The notes beneath the pieces were generated by a model that worked only from the letters and a program-made list of their open reading frames with translations, did no database searches and was not told where the DNA came from. Positions 1 through 7,001 of a stretch of DNA of 8,429 nucleotides are shown one piece after another; within the stretch, counting starts at the first letter, position 1, and every line of letters starts with the position of its first letter. Source of the DNA: Mariprofundaceae bacterium (GTDB lineage: Bacteria; Pseudomonadota; Zetaproteobacteria; Mariprofundales; Mariprofundaceae); contig WFOJ01000055.1 of NCBI GenBank assembly GCA_015488125.1, positions 1 to 8,429 of the forward strand, written 5' to 3'. The position numbers were made by a program, and so were the translations under genes.

Positions 1-85
1 GATGTAGCTTCTTCCTGTTGATACGAGGGTCAGGAATCTCTGAGAAATATGACAGAATAGCGGGTTTGTTATTTTCAGAACTCAT
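1..85 (-). CDS. ISAs1-family transposase, N-terminal 28 codons (partial)
   Basis: The minus-strand frame opens at ATG (85-83) and stays open to the window edge. Its residues 9-28 read AILSYFSEIPDPRINRKKLH. This matches the characteristic start of ISAs1/H-repeat transposases, in which a short 'L..F..I.DPR....K.H' block precedes the DDE catalytic domain (DDE_Tnp_1-associated N-terminal region). The DDE residues lie outside the window, so it cannot be seen whether the gene is intact. GGAA directly abuts the ATG, so the ribosome binding site is poor, as is common for transposase genes kept at low expression. The family call comes from motif recognition, not a database match. Confidence 0.7.
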   Translation of the reverse strand, partial: MSSENNKPAILSYFSEIPDPRINRKKLH

Positions 86-130
86 TTCCGCACTATAGGT
101 AATAAAGATTCCTAAGGCCAGCAGGCCAGA

Positions 131-150
131 ATTTTAATGCGATTGCCCTG
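131..150 (-). repeat. Probable terminal inverted-repeat end of the ISAs1-type element
   Basis: Read on the minus strand the segment starts CAGGGCAATCGCATTAAAAT. The CAGGGC start and the position about 65 bases upstream of the transposase ATG fit an IS terminus. The matching repeat at the other end is outside the window, so the inner limit of the repeat (131) is only an estimate. Confidence 0.45.
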
Positions 151-304
151 TACATGGAACTGGACTTTTAGATATTTTTTGCGCTACAGTTGCGCGTGGA
201 TTTTTTTTACGGTCCAGCTATAGATGGGCTGTCTGATTTTTTCCTGTGTTTCAGAAGAATCGCGGGTTCCGGGTAGTATTTTACACTGACCTTGAGGTTT
301 TCAC
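151..304 (+). promoter_or_regulatory. Leader region of the decarboxylase gene
   Basis: This 154-base region lies between the IS end and the decarboxylase start. It is AT-rich, with a T-run at 201-208. It contains -10-like hexamers TATAGA (219-224) and TAGTAT (274-279), but neither has a convincing -35 at 16-18 bases, so I do not assign a promoter. TTGCGC occurs twice nearby, as TTGCGCTACAGTTGCGC around 179-195. The sequence TGAGG (293-297), seven bases before the ATG at 305, is a good ribosome binding site. The IS lies directly upstream, so an outward promoter from the element could drive the genes below. Confidence 0.4.
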
Positions 305-1507
305 ATGGAAGATGTGGTTCAGACGAAAGAACAAGTGCATGAAATCAGGGATGGTCACACGAGAATCGTCCGTGAATTGCAGGCATTAATCACAAAAAAT
401 CAATGGGAAAACGATTTTGAAGCGGCAATCGCGGAGGCGCGCAAGCTGGCATTACCGATCATCGGTGAGATAGGCTCTTTGGAAGAGTATTATGACTACC
501 TTGATGATTTTGTTCGTTGGACACCAAGAGAAAGCAGAGACGATCCACGCCTGGTTTATGATCATCTAGTGGCCTTTTACTTTTTCATGCAGTTCCCGAC
601 GGTCAGGCAACATCAATCTCCCATTACCCCCAATTCTTCTGAAGCGCTCACGCCTCTTTCAAAGTGGATTGTAGATTGTGCCAACGCCTGGAGCGCCTAT
701 TTGGACACGATCGAGTCGGCGAAAGAAATCCAAACCTTTCAGGATGACCCCTGGTTTAACTGGGACGAATACATGGCGCCACCCAGCGGCTACCTTACCT
801 TTAATGAGTTCTTTGCCCGTCACACCAAGCCGGGCATGCGCCCCATCGCAGCTCCGAATGATGATAGCGTGATTGTCTCTCCGGCCGATTGCACATTGGT
901 GGGATGCTGGAGAATAGATGCGCATTCCGATATTCACCTGCAGCAAAAAAACAACAAGGGCATTGTGATACAGAGCAAAATATTCAGCTACTCCATTGAA
1001 GAATTGTTGCAGGGTAGCCGTTATGCTGATCGTTTCAAGGGTGGGCTGTTCATGCACAGCTTTCTGAATTCCACCGATTATCACCGTTGGCATGCACCCG
1101 TTCGTGGCAGGGTGCTTGAGGCAAAAAACATCCGGGGGCAAGCGTATCTGGGCATAAAAGTCGTCAAAATTATTGATGCCGAGGGGCAAGAGCGTAATCA
1201 TCTGTCTGCTCAGGATGGCACAGGCTACCAGTTCTTTCAAACGCGCGGTTTGGTGGTGATTGATTCACCTTTTGGTTTGGTGGCCTGCTTACCCATGGGT
1301 ATGGCACAAGTATCTTCCGTGACCATAACAGCGGAAGCGGGTGTTACGCTTGCCAAGGGAGAAGAGCTTGGTTACTTCAAGTTCGGCGGCTCGGATTTTG
1401 TGATGTGTTTCGAGTGCAGCTCAAATGTGCAAATTACGACGCCACCTGGCGTACATGTGCGGCAGGGGAACTGCATCGGCCATGCCTACCCCCAGTCGAT
1501 GCGGTAG
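305..1507 (+). CDS. Phosphatidylserine decarboxylase-like pyruvoyl enzyme (PsiD/Psd-related)
   Basis: A 400-residue protein of the phosphatidylserine decarboxylase superfamily, whose members make a pyruvoyl cofactor by self-cleavage and decarboxylate phosphatidylserine or, in some branches, free amino acids. Residues about 1-155 form an extra N-terminal domain like the PSDC-associated region of fungal Psd/PsiD-type proteins. The catalytic part starts at the FNEFFARHTKPGMRPI block (166-181). It carries SPAD with Asp195, the YHRWHAP block with His260 and His263, and FGGSD with the predicted cleavage between Gly362 and Ser363. These align with the Asp-His-Ser triad of E. coli Psd (D90, H147, S254). 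Cleavage would give a 38-residue alpha chain. The GGSD site differs from the LGST of housekeeping enzymes, so the substrate may not be phosphatidylserine. No signal peptide or membrane segment is seen. The start at 305 has a good TGAGG site. It is followed 71 bases later by the barrel gene, probably in one operon. The fold is confident, the substrate is not. Confidence 0.85.
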   Translation: MEDVVQTKEQVHEIRDGHTRIVRELQALITKNQWENDFEAAIAEARKLALPIIGEIGSLEEYYDYLDDFVRWTPRESRDDPRLVYDHLVAFYFFMQFPTVRQHQSPITPNSSEALTPLSKWIVDCANAWSAYLDTIESAKEIQTFQDDPWFNWDEYMAPPSGYLTFNEFFARHTKPGMRPIAAPNDDSVIVSPADCTLVGCWRIDAHSDIHLQQKNNKGIVIQSKIFSYSIEELLQGSRYADRFKGGLFMHSFLNSTDYHRWHAPVRGRVLEAKNIRGQAYLGIKVVKIIDAEGQERNHLSAQDGTGYQFFQTRGLVVIDSPFGLVACLPMGMAQVSSVTITAEAGVTLAKGEELGYFKFGGSDFVMCFECSSNVQITTPPGVHVRQGNCIGHAYPQSMR

Positions 1508-1563
1508 CCAGCAGGCGCAGCGTCGTCATACTCCACGCATGGCTTACTAATTTCTCATTTTAC

Positions 1564-1568
1564 AAGGA
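1564..1568 (+). promoter_or_regulatory. Ribosome binding site that fixes the barrel-protein start at 1579
   Basis: AAGGA lies 10 bases before ATG 1579, and the codons that follow encode a classical signal peptide. The reading frame is also open back to an ATG at 1405, but that start lies inside the decarboxylase gene and would place 58 non-signal residues before the export signal. Confidence 0.6.
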
Positions 1569-1578
1569 CGGTCACGGT

Positions 1579-2898
1579 ATGGTTCGTACAATAACGAACA
1601 GACGAAGCCTTGTCGGATGGGCTTGCCGCAATACACTGAGCGTCCTCCCAGTCGTCCTCTGTAGCCTGTGCATGCCTGCGTATGCCTTACCGCTTATAAA
1701 CGAGGGCGATACAGTAATCGATGCCAATGTGGAAATAGGCGTTGGCGCCTTCCACAACTCCCAGGACTACAGTTTTTTTAGCCAACACCGTGGCAGGGTC
1801 AACTGGCAGGAGGGCTATATTAAGGCAGCTCTGTCCGCGCACCGGGGAAGCTGGTATGGTGGCATTAGCGGCATCGGAACTGCTACCATTGGGAATGGTG
1901 ATGCAGCCGGCTTTACACGGGGTAATGAGCATGGACTTGATCTGGAAGATGCTTATCTTGGCTGGAAAAATGATACAGTGGATATCTCTGTGGGCAGTCA
2001 GAACTTTGTGCTTGGTGACGGCTTCTTGATCGCGGGGGATCAAATCAGTTTGGGCACAGGCATACCCAATGCACCCGAAGTGAACAGAGGCGGCGCCTAC
2101 TGGCTGGGTGCGCGCAAGGCATTTCGCAGAACGGTGATTTTGCGCATGGAAAGCGGCTCGCCTTTGCGCGGAGATGTCTTTTGGCTGCAATCGAACAATG
2201 CCGCACAGTCGTCTACGGCATTGTCGGGCATGAATATCGAATGGGCCGATCAAAAACGAGGAACCCTTGGCGCTTCCTGGTTCAAGATTTTATATGTAAA
2301 TGCCAATGAATTCCTGGGCAGTTATGCGCAGCGTGACAACATGCAGGTGTTCAATGTACGTGGCCATGGCAACCTGGGTATTGAACCGCTATTTCTCGCA
2401 GCGGGCTATGTGCAGGAGAGCTTTAAGGCAGCAGTGCAAAAAAATGCCAACGCCTGGTATTCGGAGTTAGGCTATACATTCCAGGCGCTGCCTTTTTCTC
2501 CATCCATCAATTACCGTTACAGCCATTTTAGCGAAACCTACGATCCTCTGTTCTACGGTTTTACACGCGGTTACGGCACCTGGTTTCAGGGTGAGGTAGC
2601 GGCCAATTACGCGGGCCCATTTAGTAGCAATGCCAACATCCAGGAAGTGGCCTTTCACGCCGATACAAGCGAATCCCTCGGCGTTGGCGCATTGGTTTTT
2701 ATCTTTGATACGGATGTTCCAGGCCCGGGTCAGAGCAAACATTTTGCCAGAGAAATGGATATCTATGCAGAATGGAGTGTCAGCGAACACTTGTGGGTAA
2801 GCCCGTTATTCGGTCGTTATACGCCAACAACGGGATTTGTCGGAGCAAATAAACAAAGCAGCAATTACCTTCAGATTGCTGTGGTCTATAACTTGTAG
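1579..2898 (+). CDS. Exported outer-membrane beta-barrel-like protein (porin/alginate-export-like)
   Basis: A 439-residue protein. Residues 1-36 form a type I signal peptide: Arg-rich start (R3, R8, R9, R17), hydrophobic core around 19-31, and a cut predicted after AYA36. There is no lipobox. The mature part is rich in aromatic and Gly residues with short alternating polar/hydrophobic strands. Examples are DAYLGWK (124-130), DISVGSQNFVLGDGFL (135-150), a YRYSHFSETYDPLFYGF block (312-328) and GTWFQGEVAANY (333-344), and it ends in an amphipathic strand, LQIAVVYNL. This resembles porins and the alginate-export family, with a periplasm-to-exterior transport or binding role. The last residue is Leu rather than the usual Phe/Trp of the BAM signal, although the -2/-3 strand pattern fits. 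It lies between the decarboxylase and the kinase, 11 bases before the latter, so it is probably co-transcribed. The substrate is unknown, and a structural barrel without transport activity remains possible. Confidence 0.7.
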   Translation: MVRTITNRRSLVGWACRNTLSVLPVVLCSLCMPAYALPLINEGDTVIDANVEIGVGAFHNSQDYSFFSQHRGRVNWQEGYIKAALSAHRGSWYGGISGIGTATIGNGDAAGFTRGNEHGLDLEDAYLGWKNDTVDISVGSQNFVLGDGFLIAGDQISLGTGIPNAPEVNRGGAYWLGARKAFRRTVILRMESGSPLRGDVFWLQSNNAAQSSTALSGMNIEWADQKRGTLGASWFKILYVNANEFLGSYAQRDNMQVFNVRGHGNLGIEPLFLAAGYVQESFKAAVQKNANAWYSELGYTFQALPFSPSINYRYSHFSETYDPLFYGFTRGYGTWFQGEVAANYAGPFSSNANIQEVAFHADTSESLGVGALVFIFDTDVPGPGQSKHFAREMDIYAEWSVSEHLWVSPLFGRYTPTTGFVGANKQSSNYLQIAVVYNL

Positions 2899-2909
2899 GG
2901 AATACTACC

Positions 2910-5900
2910 ATGATCTACCGCATCGGCTTTCAGTTAATGGCGCTGGTAACAGGACTTCTGCTGTTGTATTTTTTGTTGCAGCAGTTTTTTGTGCAACACG
3001 CACTGGATGATATCGTAGGATCGGCGCTTGAATCCCAGCAGAAACTGCTGGATCGGCAGGTCAGCACATCGCTTGTGCGTGAAATAACCGAAAAAGCCGA
3101 AGGACTGGACAATACATTCATGGCAATTCGCCATATGACTATCGCGCAGGGGAGACAGGCGACTGCTTACCTGAATAGGCAGGATTTTTTCGGCACGAAA
3201 AATGCGCACCAACAGGAAGTTTTGCGATACAATGAGAAGAAAAACTTCTTCCATAATGGCGCCGGCGACCAGACTTCGGTTGTTTATTTAAGTCACACCC
3301 CACCTTCGGCAATGGTGCAACAGCGCCTGAATGCCTCTTCCTATATTGACACCTTACTGCAAAGTCATCAGCGCGAAACACCATCGGCAGTAGCGGCATG
3401 GTTACTGCTCAAGGAAGGAATCGTACGCTATTATCCCAATATTGATCTGGGAGAAGCATTACCCGCCTACCCTGAATATGACATTCGCAAAGACGTATAT
3501 TACACCATCGCAACACCCAAAAACAACCCCTCACACCAACTCGTCTGGACACCTGTATATCAGGACTCAGCCGGGCAAGGCCTGATGACATCGGCGATCA
3601 TGCCCCTGTATAGCGCTGATGGGGTATTCATGGGTGTCACAGGCATGGATATTACTCTCAAACAAATTGCGGCGCTGTTTTTACGCCAGGAAGAAGGCGA
3701 AGGTTTTTACTTTTTGCTGGACGGATCAGGAAAGGTGATCTCAATGCCATGGAATCAGGCATCATTGCTTGGTGTATCTACAAAAGAAACCCTTCGCAAG
3801 GGTGATGTGTTAAAATACAACTTAATAAATTCGTCGAATCGGCAACTTGGCAATGCTGTATCATCGTTTATCAGGCATGACACAGCGCAATCCATGCCCG
3901 TGAACTTGCGCGGCGAGGAGTATGTACTGACGATGGCGCGCATGCCTTCGATGCACTGGATTGTCGGTAGGGTTATCAAAAAAAATATTGCGCTTTCATC
4001 CGTCATCGGAACGCAAAAAGCGCTGAATCATGCCAAGAATAAAATCGGCAACAATGCCTTCTGGCTGAGCATGGCAGCATTGATACTTGCCATCATTTTA
4101 CTGGCCTGTTTTGTTTATTACCGTTTATCCAAACGAATCTCCCGCATCATGAAGACGGCAATGGCCGTGCAGAACGGAAAACTGGATGTGCGCGTTGATG
4201 TGTCCGGGAATGACGAGATCGGTCTTCTGGGAAGGCAGTTCAATGCCATGATCGAAAGCCTGGACAAATTCCAAAATCATCTGGAAGCCATGATCCAGCA
4301 GCGCACCCGTGAGTTGGCAATAGCCAAGGATGAGGCTATTGCGGCCAGCAAAAGCAAATCCGAGTTTCTCTCCATGATGAGTCACGAAATAAGAACACCG
4401 ATGAATGCAATTATTGGTTTAACGCATTTGGCGCTAAAAACCGAAATGACGGACAAACAACGGGATTATTTAACCAAAATCAAGGGATCATCACACGCCT
4501 TGCTGACCATTATCAACGATATTCTGGACTTTTCCAAAATTGAGGCGGGCAAAATGGATATTGAAGCCGTGCGCTTTGACATAGAGGAGGTGCTGGATAA
4601 TCTCTCATCCATGATCGGGGTAAAAGCCGAAGAAAAAGGCTTGGAAATCTATTTTTCCATTGATGCGAACGTACCACATATACTGGTGGGCGATCCTTTG
4701 AGGCTTGGTCAAGTACTTCTGAACCTCGTCAATAACGCGATCAAGTTTACAGAACACGGGCAAATCACGGTATCTGTCAGTCTGCTTTCACGGGTAAGAA
4801 AGGAAAAAAGCGAAAACGTGAGACTGGAGTTCTCGGTGGCCGATACGGGCATTGGTCTCTCCGAAGAGCAACAGGGTAAATTGTTTCAATCCTTCACCCA
4901 AGCGGATACTTCCACCACCAGAAAATATGGTGGCACAGGCTTGGGTCTGGCGATCAGCAAACAATTGGTGAACCTAATGGGAGGAGATATTCGCGTTGAA
5001 AGCACCCTGGGTAAGGGAAGCAGATTTATTTTTGACGTGCTTTTTGAGATTGCCGAGCAACAAGAAGAAAAATCCTTGTGCGTACCTGAAGAACTTGCGG
5101 GAATGCGGGTATTGGTGGTGGATGATAATCCGACATCAAGGGATATTATGGAGCAGTATTTAAGGAACTTTTCCTTCTCTGTGGATACCGCAGATTCAGG
5201 AGAAATGGCATTATCCATGCTTGAGCGCAGCAACACACCCTACCATCTGGTGTTGATGGACTGGAAAATGCCAGGAATGAATGGCATCGAAGCAAGCAGA
5301 AAAATCAAGCAATTACCCGACCTTAAGCAAATTCCAACCATTATCATGGTGAGCGCCTACGGCCGAGAAGAGATTATGGCAGAAGCGGAAGATGCGGGGC
5401 TTGATGGCTTTTTGATCAAGCCTGTGGGTCAATCGGTGTTGTTTGATACACTGATGACTACCCTTGGTTATACCACATGCCGTCAATCTGAGAATGATCA
5501 GGAAGAATTTTATGTAGAGAGCTTGAAAAAACTTGCTGGCACAAAGATTCTCCTTGCTGAGGATAACCTGATCAACCAGCAAATTGCCGATGAAGTGCTG
5601 CGGCAAGCGGGTTTTGAAGTCACCATCGTCAACAATGGTGAAGAGGCAGTGCAGAAAGTTCGGGAAGAACCCTTTGATCTTGTCTTGATGGACTTGCAGA
5701 TGCCTGTCATGGATGGCTACGAGGCGACAAAAATCATCCGCCAGGATACCCGTTTTGAGGATTTGCCGATTATTGCCATGACAGCGCATGCCATGACGGA
5801 AGAAAAAAGCAAATGCCTGGCTGCCGGCATGAACGATCATACCACAAAACCGATTGATCTGGATCATCTCTTTGGTGTGTTGCGCAAGTGGATTAAACAA

Positions 5901-6296
5901 ACTCCTCCGCAACAGACAGCAAAGACAGACGAAGAGCAACAAACGGGTGAACTACCTGCGATTTTGCCGGGCATTGATCTCTCCGCCTTGCTAAAGATCG
6001 TTGAAGGCAACAAACCACTGGCGAAAAAACTTCTGTTAAGTTTTCGTCAAAACTTTTCCGATACCGCTGTGAAGATTCGCTCACACCTGGCGCAGAACAA
6101 TACCAATGCTGCCAAGGTGCTTGTTCATGACATCAAGGGAACATCGGGCAACCTTTGTGCTTCGTCACTCTATGAGGCAGCGAAAAAACTGGAAGAGGTA
6201 TTGCAGACCGGCAAACAGGAGGAGGTGACCGCCTCGTTGGATGAATTTGAACAGAAACTGAATGCGGTCATGGCATCCATCGACAAACTGAACTGA
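2910..6296 (+). CDS. Hybrid sensor histidine kinase: dCache-HAMP-HisKA-HATPase-REC-REC-Hpt
   Basis: A 1128-residue inner-membrane sensor kinase. TM1 is at about 8-28, a periplasmic double-Cache-like sensor at about 31-380 (including WTPVYQDSAGQGLMTS and GVFMGVTGMD near 213-247), TM2 at about 384-404 and HAMP at about 405-457. A coiled linker leads to HisKA with the phospho-His in SHEIRTPMN (His492). The HATPase has the N box around Asn608/609, G1 DTGIGL (645-650) and G2 GGTGLGL (674-680). REC1 has D738/D739, phospho-acceptor D784, S815 and K837. REC2 has E884/D885, D928, T958 and K980. The C-terminal Hpt has HDIKG with His1073. All phosphorelay residues are intact, so a His-Asp-His route to an external regulator is expected. 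AGGGA at 2897-2901, overlapping the stop of the preceding gene, serves the start. The architecture resembles BarA/ArcB/TorS-type kinases, but with two receivers. The signal is unknown, and no output regulator is encoded within the window. Confidence 0.95.
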   Translation: MIYRIGFQLMALVTGLLLLYFLLQQFFVQHALDDIVGSALESQQKLLDRQVSTSLVREITEKAEGLDNTFMAIRHMTIAQGRQATAYLNRQDFFGTKNAHQQEVLRYNEKKNFFHNGAGDQTSVVYLSHTPPSAMVQQRLNASSYIDTLLQSHQRETPSAVAAWLLLKEGIVRYYPNIDLGEALPAYPEYDIRKDVYYTIATPKNNPSHQLVWTPVYQDSAGQGLMTSAIMPLYSADGVFMGVTGMDITLKQIAALFLRQEEGEGFYFLLDGSGKVISMPWNQASLLGVSTKETLRKGDVLKYNLINSSNRQLGNAVSSFIRHDTAQSMPVNLRGEEYVLTMARMPSMHWIVGRVIKKNIALSSVIGTQKALNHAKNKIGNNAFWLSMAALILAIILLACFVYYRLSKRISRIMKTAMAVQNGKLDVRVDVSGNDEIGLLGRQFNAMIESLDKFQNHLEAMIQQRTRELAIAKDEAIAASKSKSEFLSMMSHEIRTPMNAIIGLTHLALKTEMTDKQRDYLTKIKGSSHALLTIINDILDFSKIEAGKMDIEAVRFDIEEVLDNLSSMIGVKAEEKGLEIYFSIDANVPHILVGDPLRLGQVLLNLVNNAIKFTEHGQITVSVSLLSRVRKEKSENVRLEFSVADTGIGLSEEQQGKLFQSFTQADTSTTRKYGGTGLGLAISKQLVNLMGGDIRVESTLGKGSRFIFDVLFEIAEQQEEKSLCVPEELAGMRVLVVDDNPTSRDIMEQYLRNFSFSVDTADSGEMALSMLERSNTPYHLVLMDWKMPGMNGIEASRKIKQLPDLKQIPTIIMVSAYGREEIMAEAEDAGLDGFLIKPVGQSVLFDTLMTTLGYTTCRQSENDQEEFYVESLKKLAGTKILLAEDNLINQQIADEVLRQAGFEVTIVNNGEEAVQKVREEPFDLVLMDLQMPVMDGYEATKIIRQDTRFEDLPIIAMTAHAMTEEKSKCLAAGMNDHTTKPIDLDHLFGVLRKWIKQTPPQQTAKTDEEQQTGELPAILPGIDLSALLKIVEGNKPLAKKLLLSFRQNFSDTAVKIRSHLAQNNTNAAKVLVHDIKGTSGNLCASSLYEAAKKLEEVLQTGKQEEVTASLDEFEQKLNAVMASIDKLN

Positions 6297-6299
6297 CGA

Positions 6300-6452
6300 T
6301 TACTGATCGCCTTTGAAGCGTGGGATATTCTCAAAAAAATATTTTGACGCGTTTGCGTTGATCACTTGGTGCGGTGGATGCAAATCCCACCACTGCTTGG
6401 TTGGTATTGCACCTTGCACATATACCTGACCAACTTTAGCCTTTCTGCTCAT
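6300..6452 (-). CDS. Small unrecognised 50-residue open frame (minus strand)
   Basis: A minus-strand frame from ATG (6452-6450) to TAA (6302-6300). I do not recognise the family. The product looks protein-like rather than random: a basic start (MSRKAK), a central VYVQGAIPTKQWWDLHPP block (residues 10-27) with paired Trp and paired Pro, then NANASKYFFENIPRF (32-46). It has no signal peptide or membrane segment. Its stop lies three bases beyond the stop of the convergent sensor kinase, and its ATG overlaps by three bases the plus-strand frame beginning at 6451, both using the CATG. No clear ribosome binding site precedes it. In the same frame further upstream another 17 codons open at about 6541 and are ended by a TGA, so it may be the 3' part of a broken longer gene. 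Confidence 0.4.
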   Translation of the reverse strand: MSRKAKVGQVYVQGAIPTKQWWDLHPPHQVINANASKYFFENIPRFKGDQ

Positions 6453-6600
6453 GATCACTGGGAGCAATAAATGCAACGATGGAATGCCAGGTCACCTGTG
6501 TTTGGACTGCGAAACACCTGCCTTTGTCGAATTCACTGATCGCATTCACGCATCAACAAGTGCGTTAAACATCATCATTAATATTGGAAATGTACCATGA
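6451..6600 (+). CDS. Small Cys-containing 49-residue protein coupled to the zinc-knuckle gene
   Basis: A plus-strand frame from ATG 6451 to TGA 6598-6600. I do not recognise the family. Near the N-terminus it has Cys8, His15, Cys17 and Cys20 (PGHLCLDC at 13-20), a possible zinc site, then an acidic/aliphatic tail (FVEFTDRIHASTSALNIIIN, 25-44). Its stop overlaps the start of the next gene as ATGA, the classical junction for translational coupling, which argues for a real gene. No good ribosome binding site precedes ATG 6451, and an internal ATG (residue 12, position 6484) could be the true start. The frame upstream of the ATG is also Cys-rich but is interrupted by TGA at 6427, so this may be the surviving part of a longer gene. 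It could encode the partner of the downstream protein. Confidence 0.4.
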   Translation: MITGSNKCNDGMPGHLCLDCETPAFVEFTDRIHASTSALNIIINIGNVP

Positions 6601-6992
6601 CAAGCAGAAAGAAAACTTTCCCCTGTGGGCATAGGGGCAAGGGGGCGTTTTGCCACCGTTGCAAACAAGAAGAAGAAATACATCAGAAAAAGCTAAAACG
6701 TAAATCTGCCTGGAATGAGAAAATAAAATCATCACCAATAGATCTTTCGCACCTTCCCAAAAAAGTCGCTGAAAAAACGTTGTCTATTATCGAAATGATA
6801 TCAACAGGCGTAAATTATCACAGCCTAAAAGGCAAGCGCTTGGTAAGCATGCGGCAAAGAGAAGTTATCAGTATCCCCGTAGGCTGGAGCTACAGGCTCA
6901 TCTGTTTCGAGAAAGATGGCGCCTTGAATGTCGTCGAAGTACTAAGTCACGAAGATTATAACAATAAACTATCATCTGGTGGTTGGAAGTGA
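6597..6992 (+). CDS. Zinc-knuckle protein with C-terminal RelE/ParE-toxin-like region
   Basis: A 131-residue basic protein. Residues 8-22 hold a Cys10-x-His12-x6-Cys19-x2-Cys22 knuckle (FPCGHRGKGAFCHRC), a pattern seen in a family of short zinc-binding proteins. Residues about 23-47 are highly charged and Lys-rich. The C-terminal part (about 65-125) reads like a RelE/ParE-fold mRNA-interferase or gyrase-toxin-like domain: a 'YHSLKGKRL' strand-turn (74-82), 'ISIPVGWSYRLICF' (91-104) and 'VVEVLSHEDYN' (112-122), the usual central beta-sheet and terminal strand-helix of that fold. Activity is inferred only, and catalytic residues cannot be fixed by eye. The start has a weak GGAAA site six bases upstream and an ATGA overlap with the preceding small frame. 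Codons are more AT-rich than in the flanking genes, which suggests acquisition by transfer. No recognisable antitoxin follows. Confidence 0.7.
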   Translation: MTSRKKTFPCGHRGKGAFCHRCKQEEEIHQKKLKRKSAWNEKIKSSPIDLSHLPKKVAEKTLSIIEMISTGVNYHSLKGKRLVSMRQREVISIPVGWSYRLICFEKDGALNVVEVLSHEDYNNKLSSGGWK

Positions 6993-7001
6993 TACGTCTG
7001 A

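Larger units (their letters stand above)
1..150 (-). mobile_element. Right-hand fragment of an ISAs1-family insertion sequence
   Basis: The element runs off the left edge of the window. Read on the minus strand from position 150 it begins 5'-CAGGGCAATCGCATT, and ISAs1-family ends typically start with CAGGG. This is followed by a 65-base leader and then the start of a transposase gene at position 85, the normal order for a transposase-proximal IS end. Only one end is present, so neither the partner inverted repeat nor the target duplication can be checked. If the boundary is right, the duplicated target bases should begin at 151. The family assignment rests mainly on the transposase N-terminus. 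Confidence 0.68.

Noticed and set aside
659..1240. 193-codon minus-strand frame across the decarboxylase gene
   Set aside because: It is antisense to strongly conserved catalytic motifs and shows no recognisable domain or start signal.
1405..1578. Upstream extension of the barrel-protein frame to ATG 1405
   Set aside because: It would overlap the conserved end of the decarboxylase and put 58 residues before a clear signal peptide. ATG 1579 has its own AAGGA site.
1687..2253. 188-codon minus-strand frame across the barrel gene
   Set aside because: It is opposite a well-supported coding frame with signal peptide, and has no domain features.
5313..5942. 209-codon minus-strand frame across the receiver domains
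   Set aside because: It mirrors conserved REC motifs on the other strand; composition is His/Cys/Phe-rich as expected of an antisense shadow.
6373..6391. GGTGG...CCACC hairpin after the kinase as a terminator
   Set aside because: The stem is only five pairs with no following T-run, and it lies inside the minus-strand small frame.
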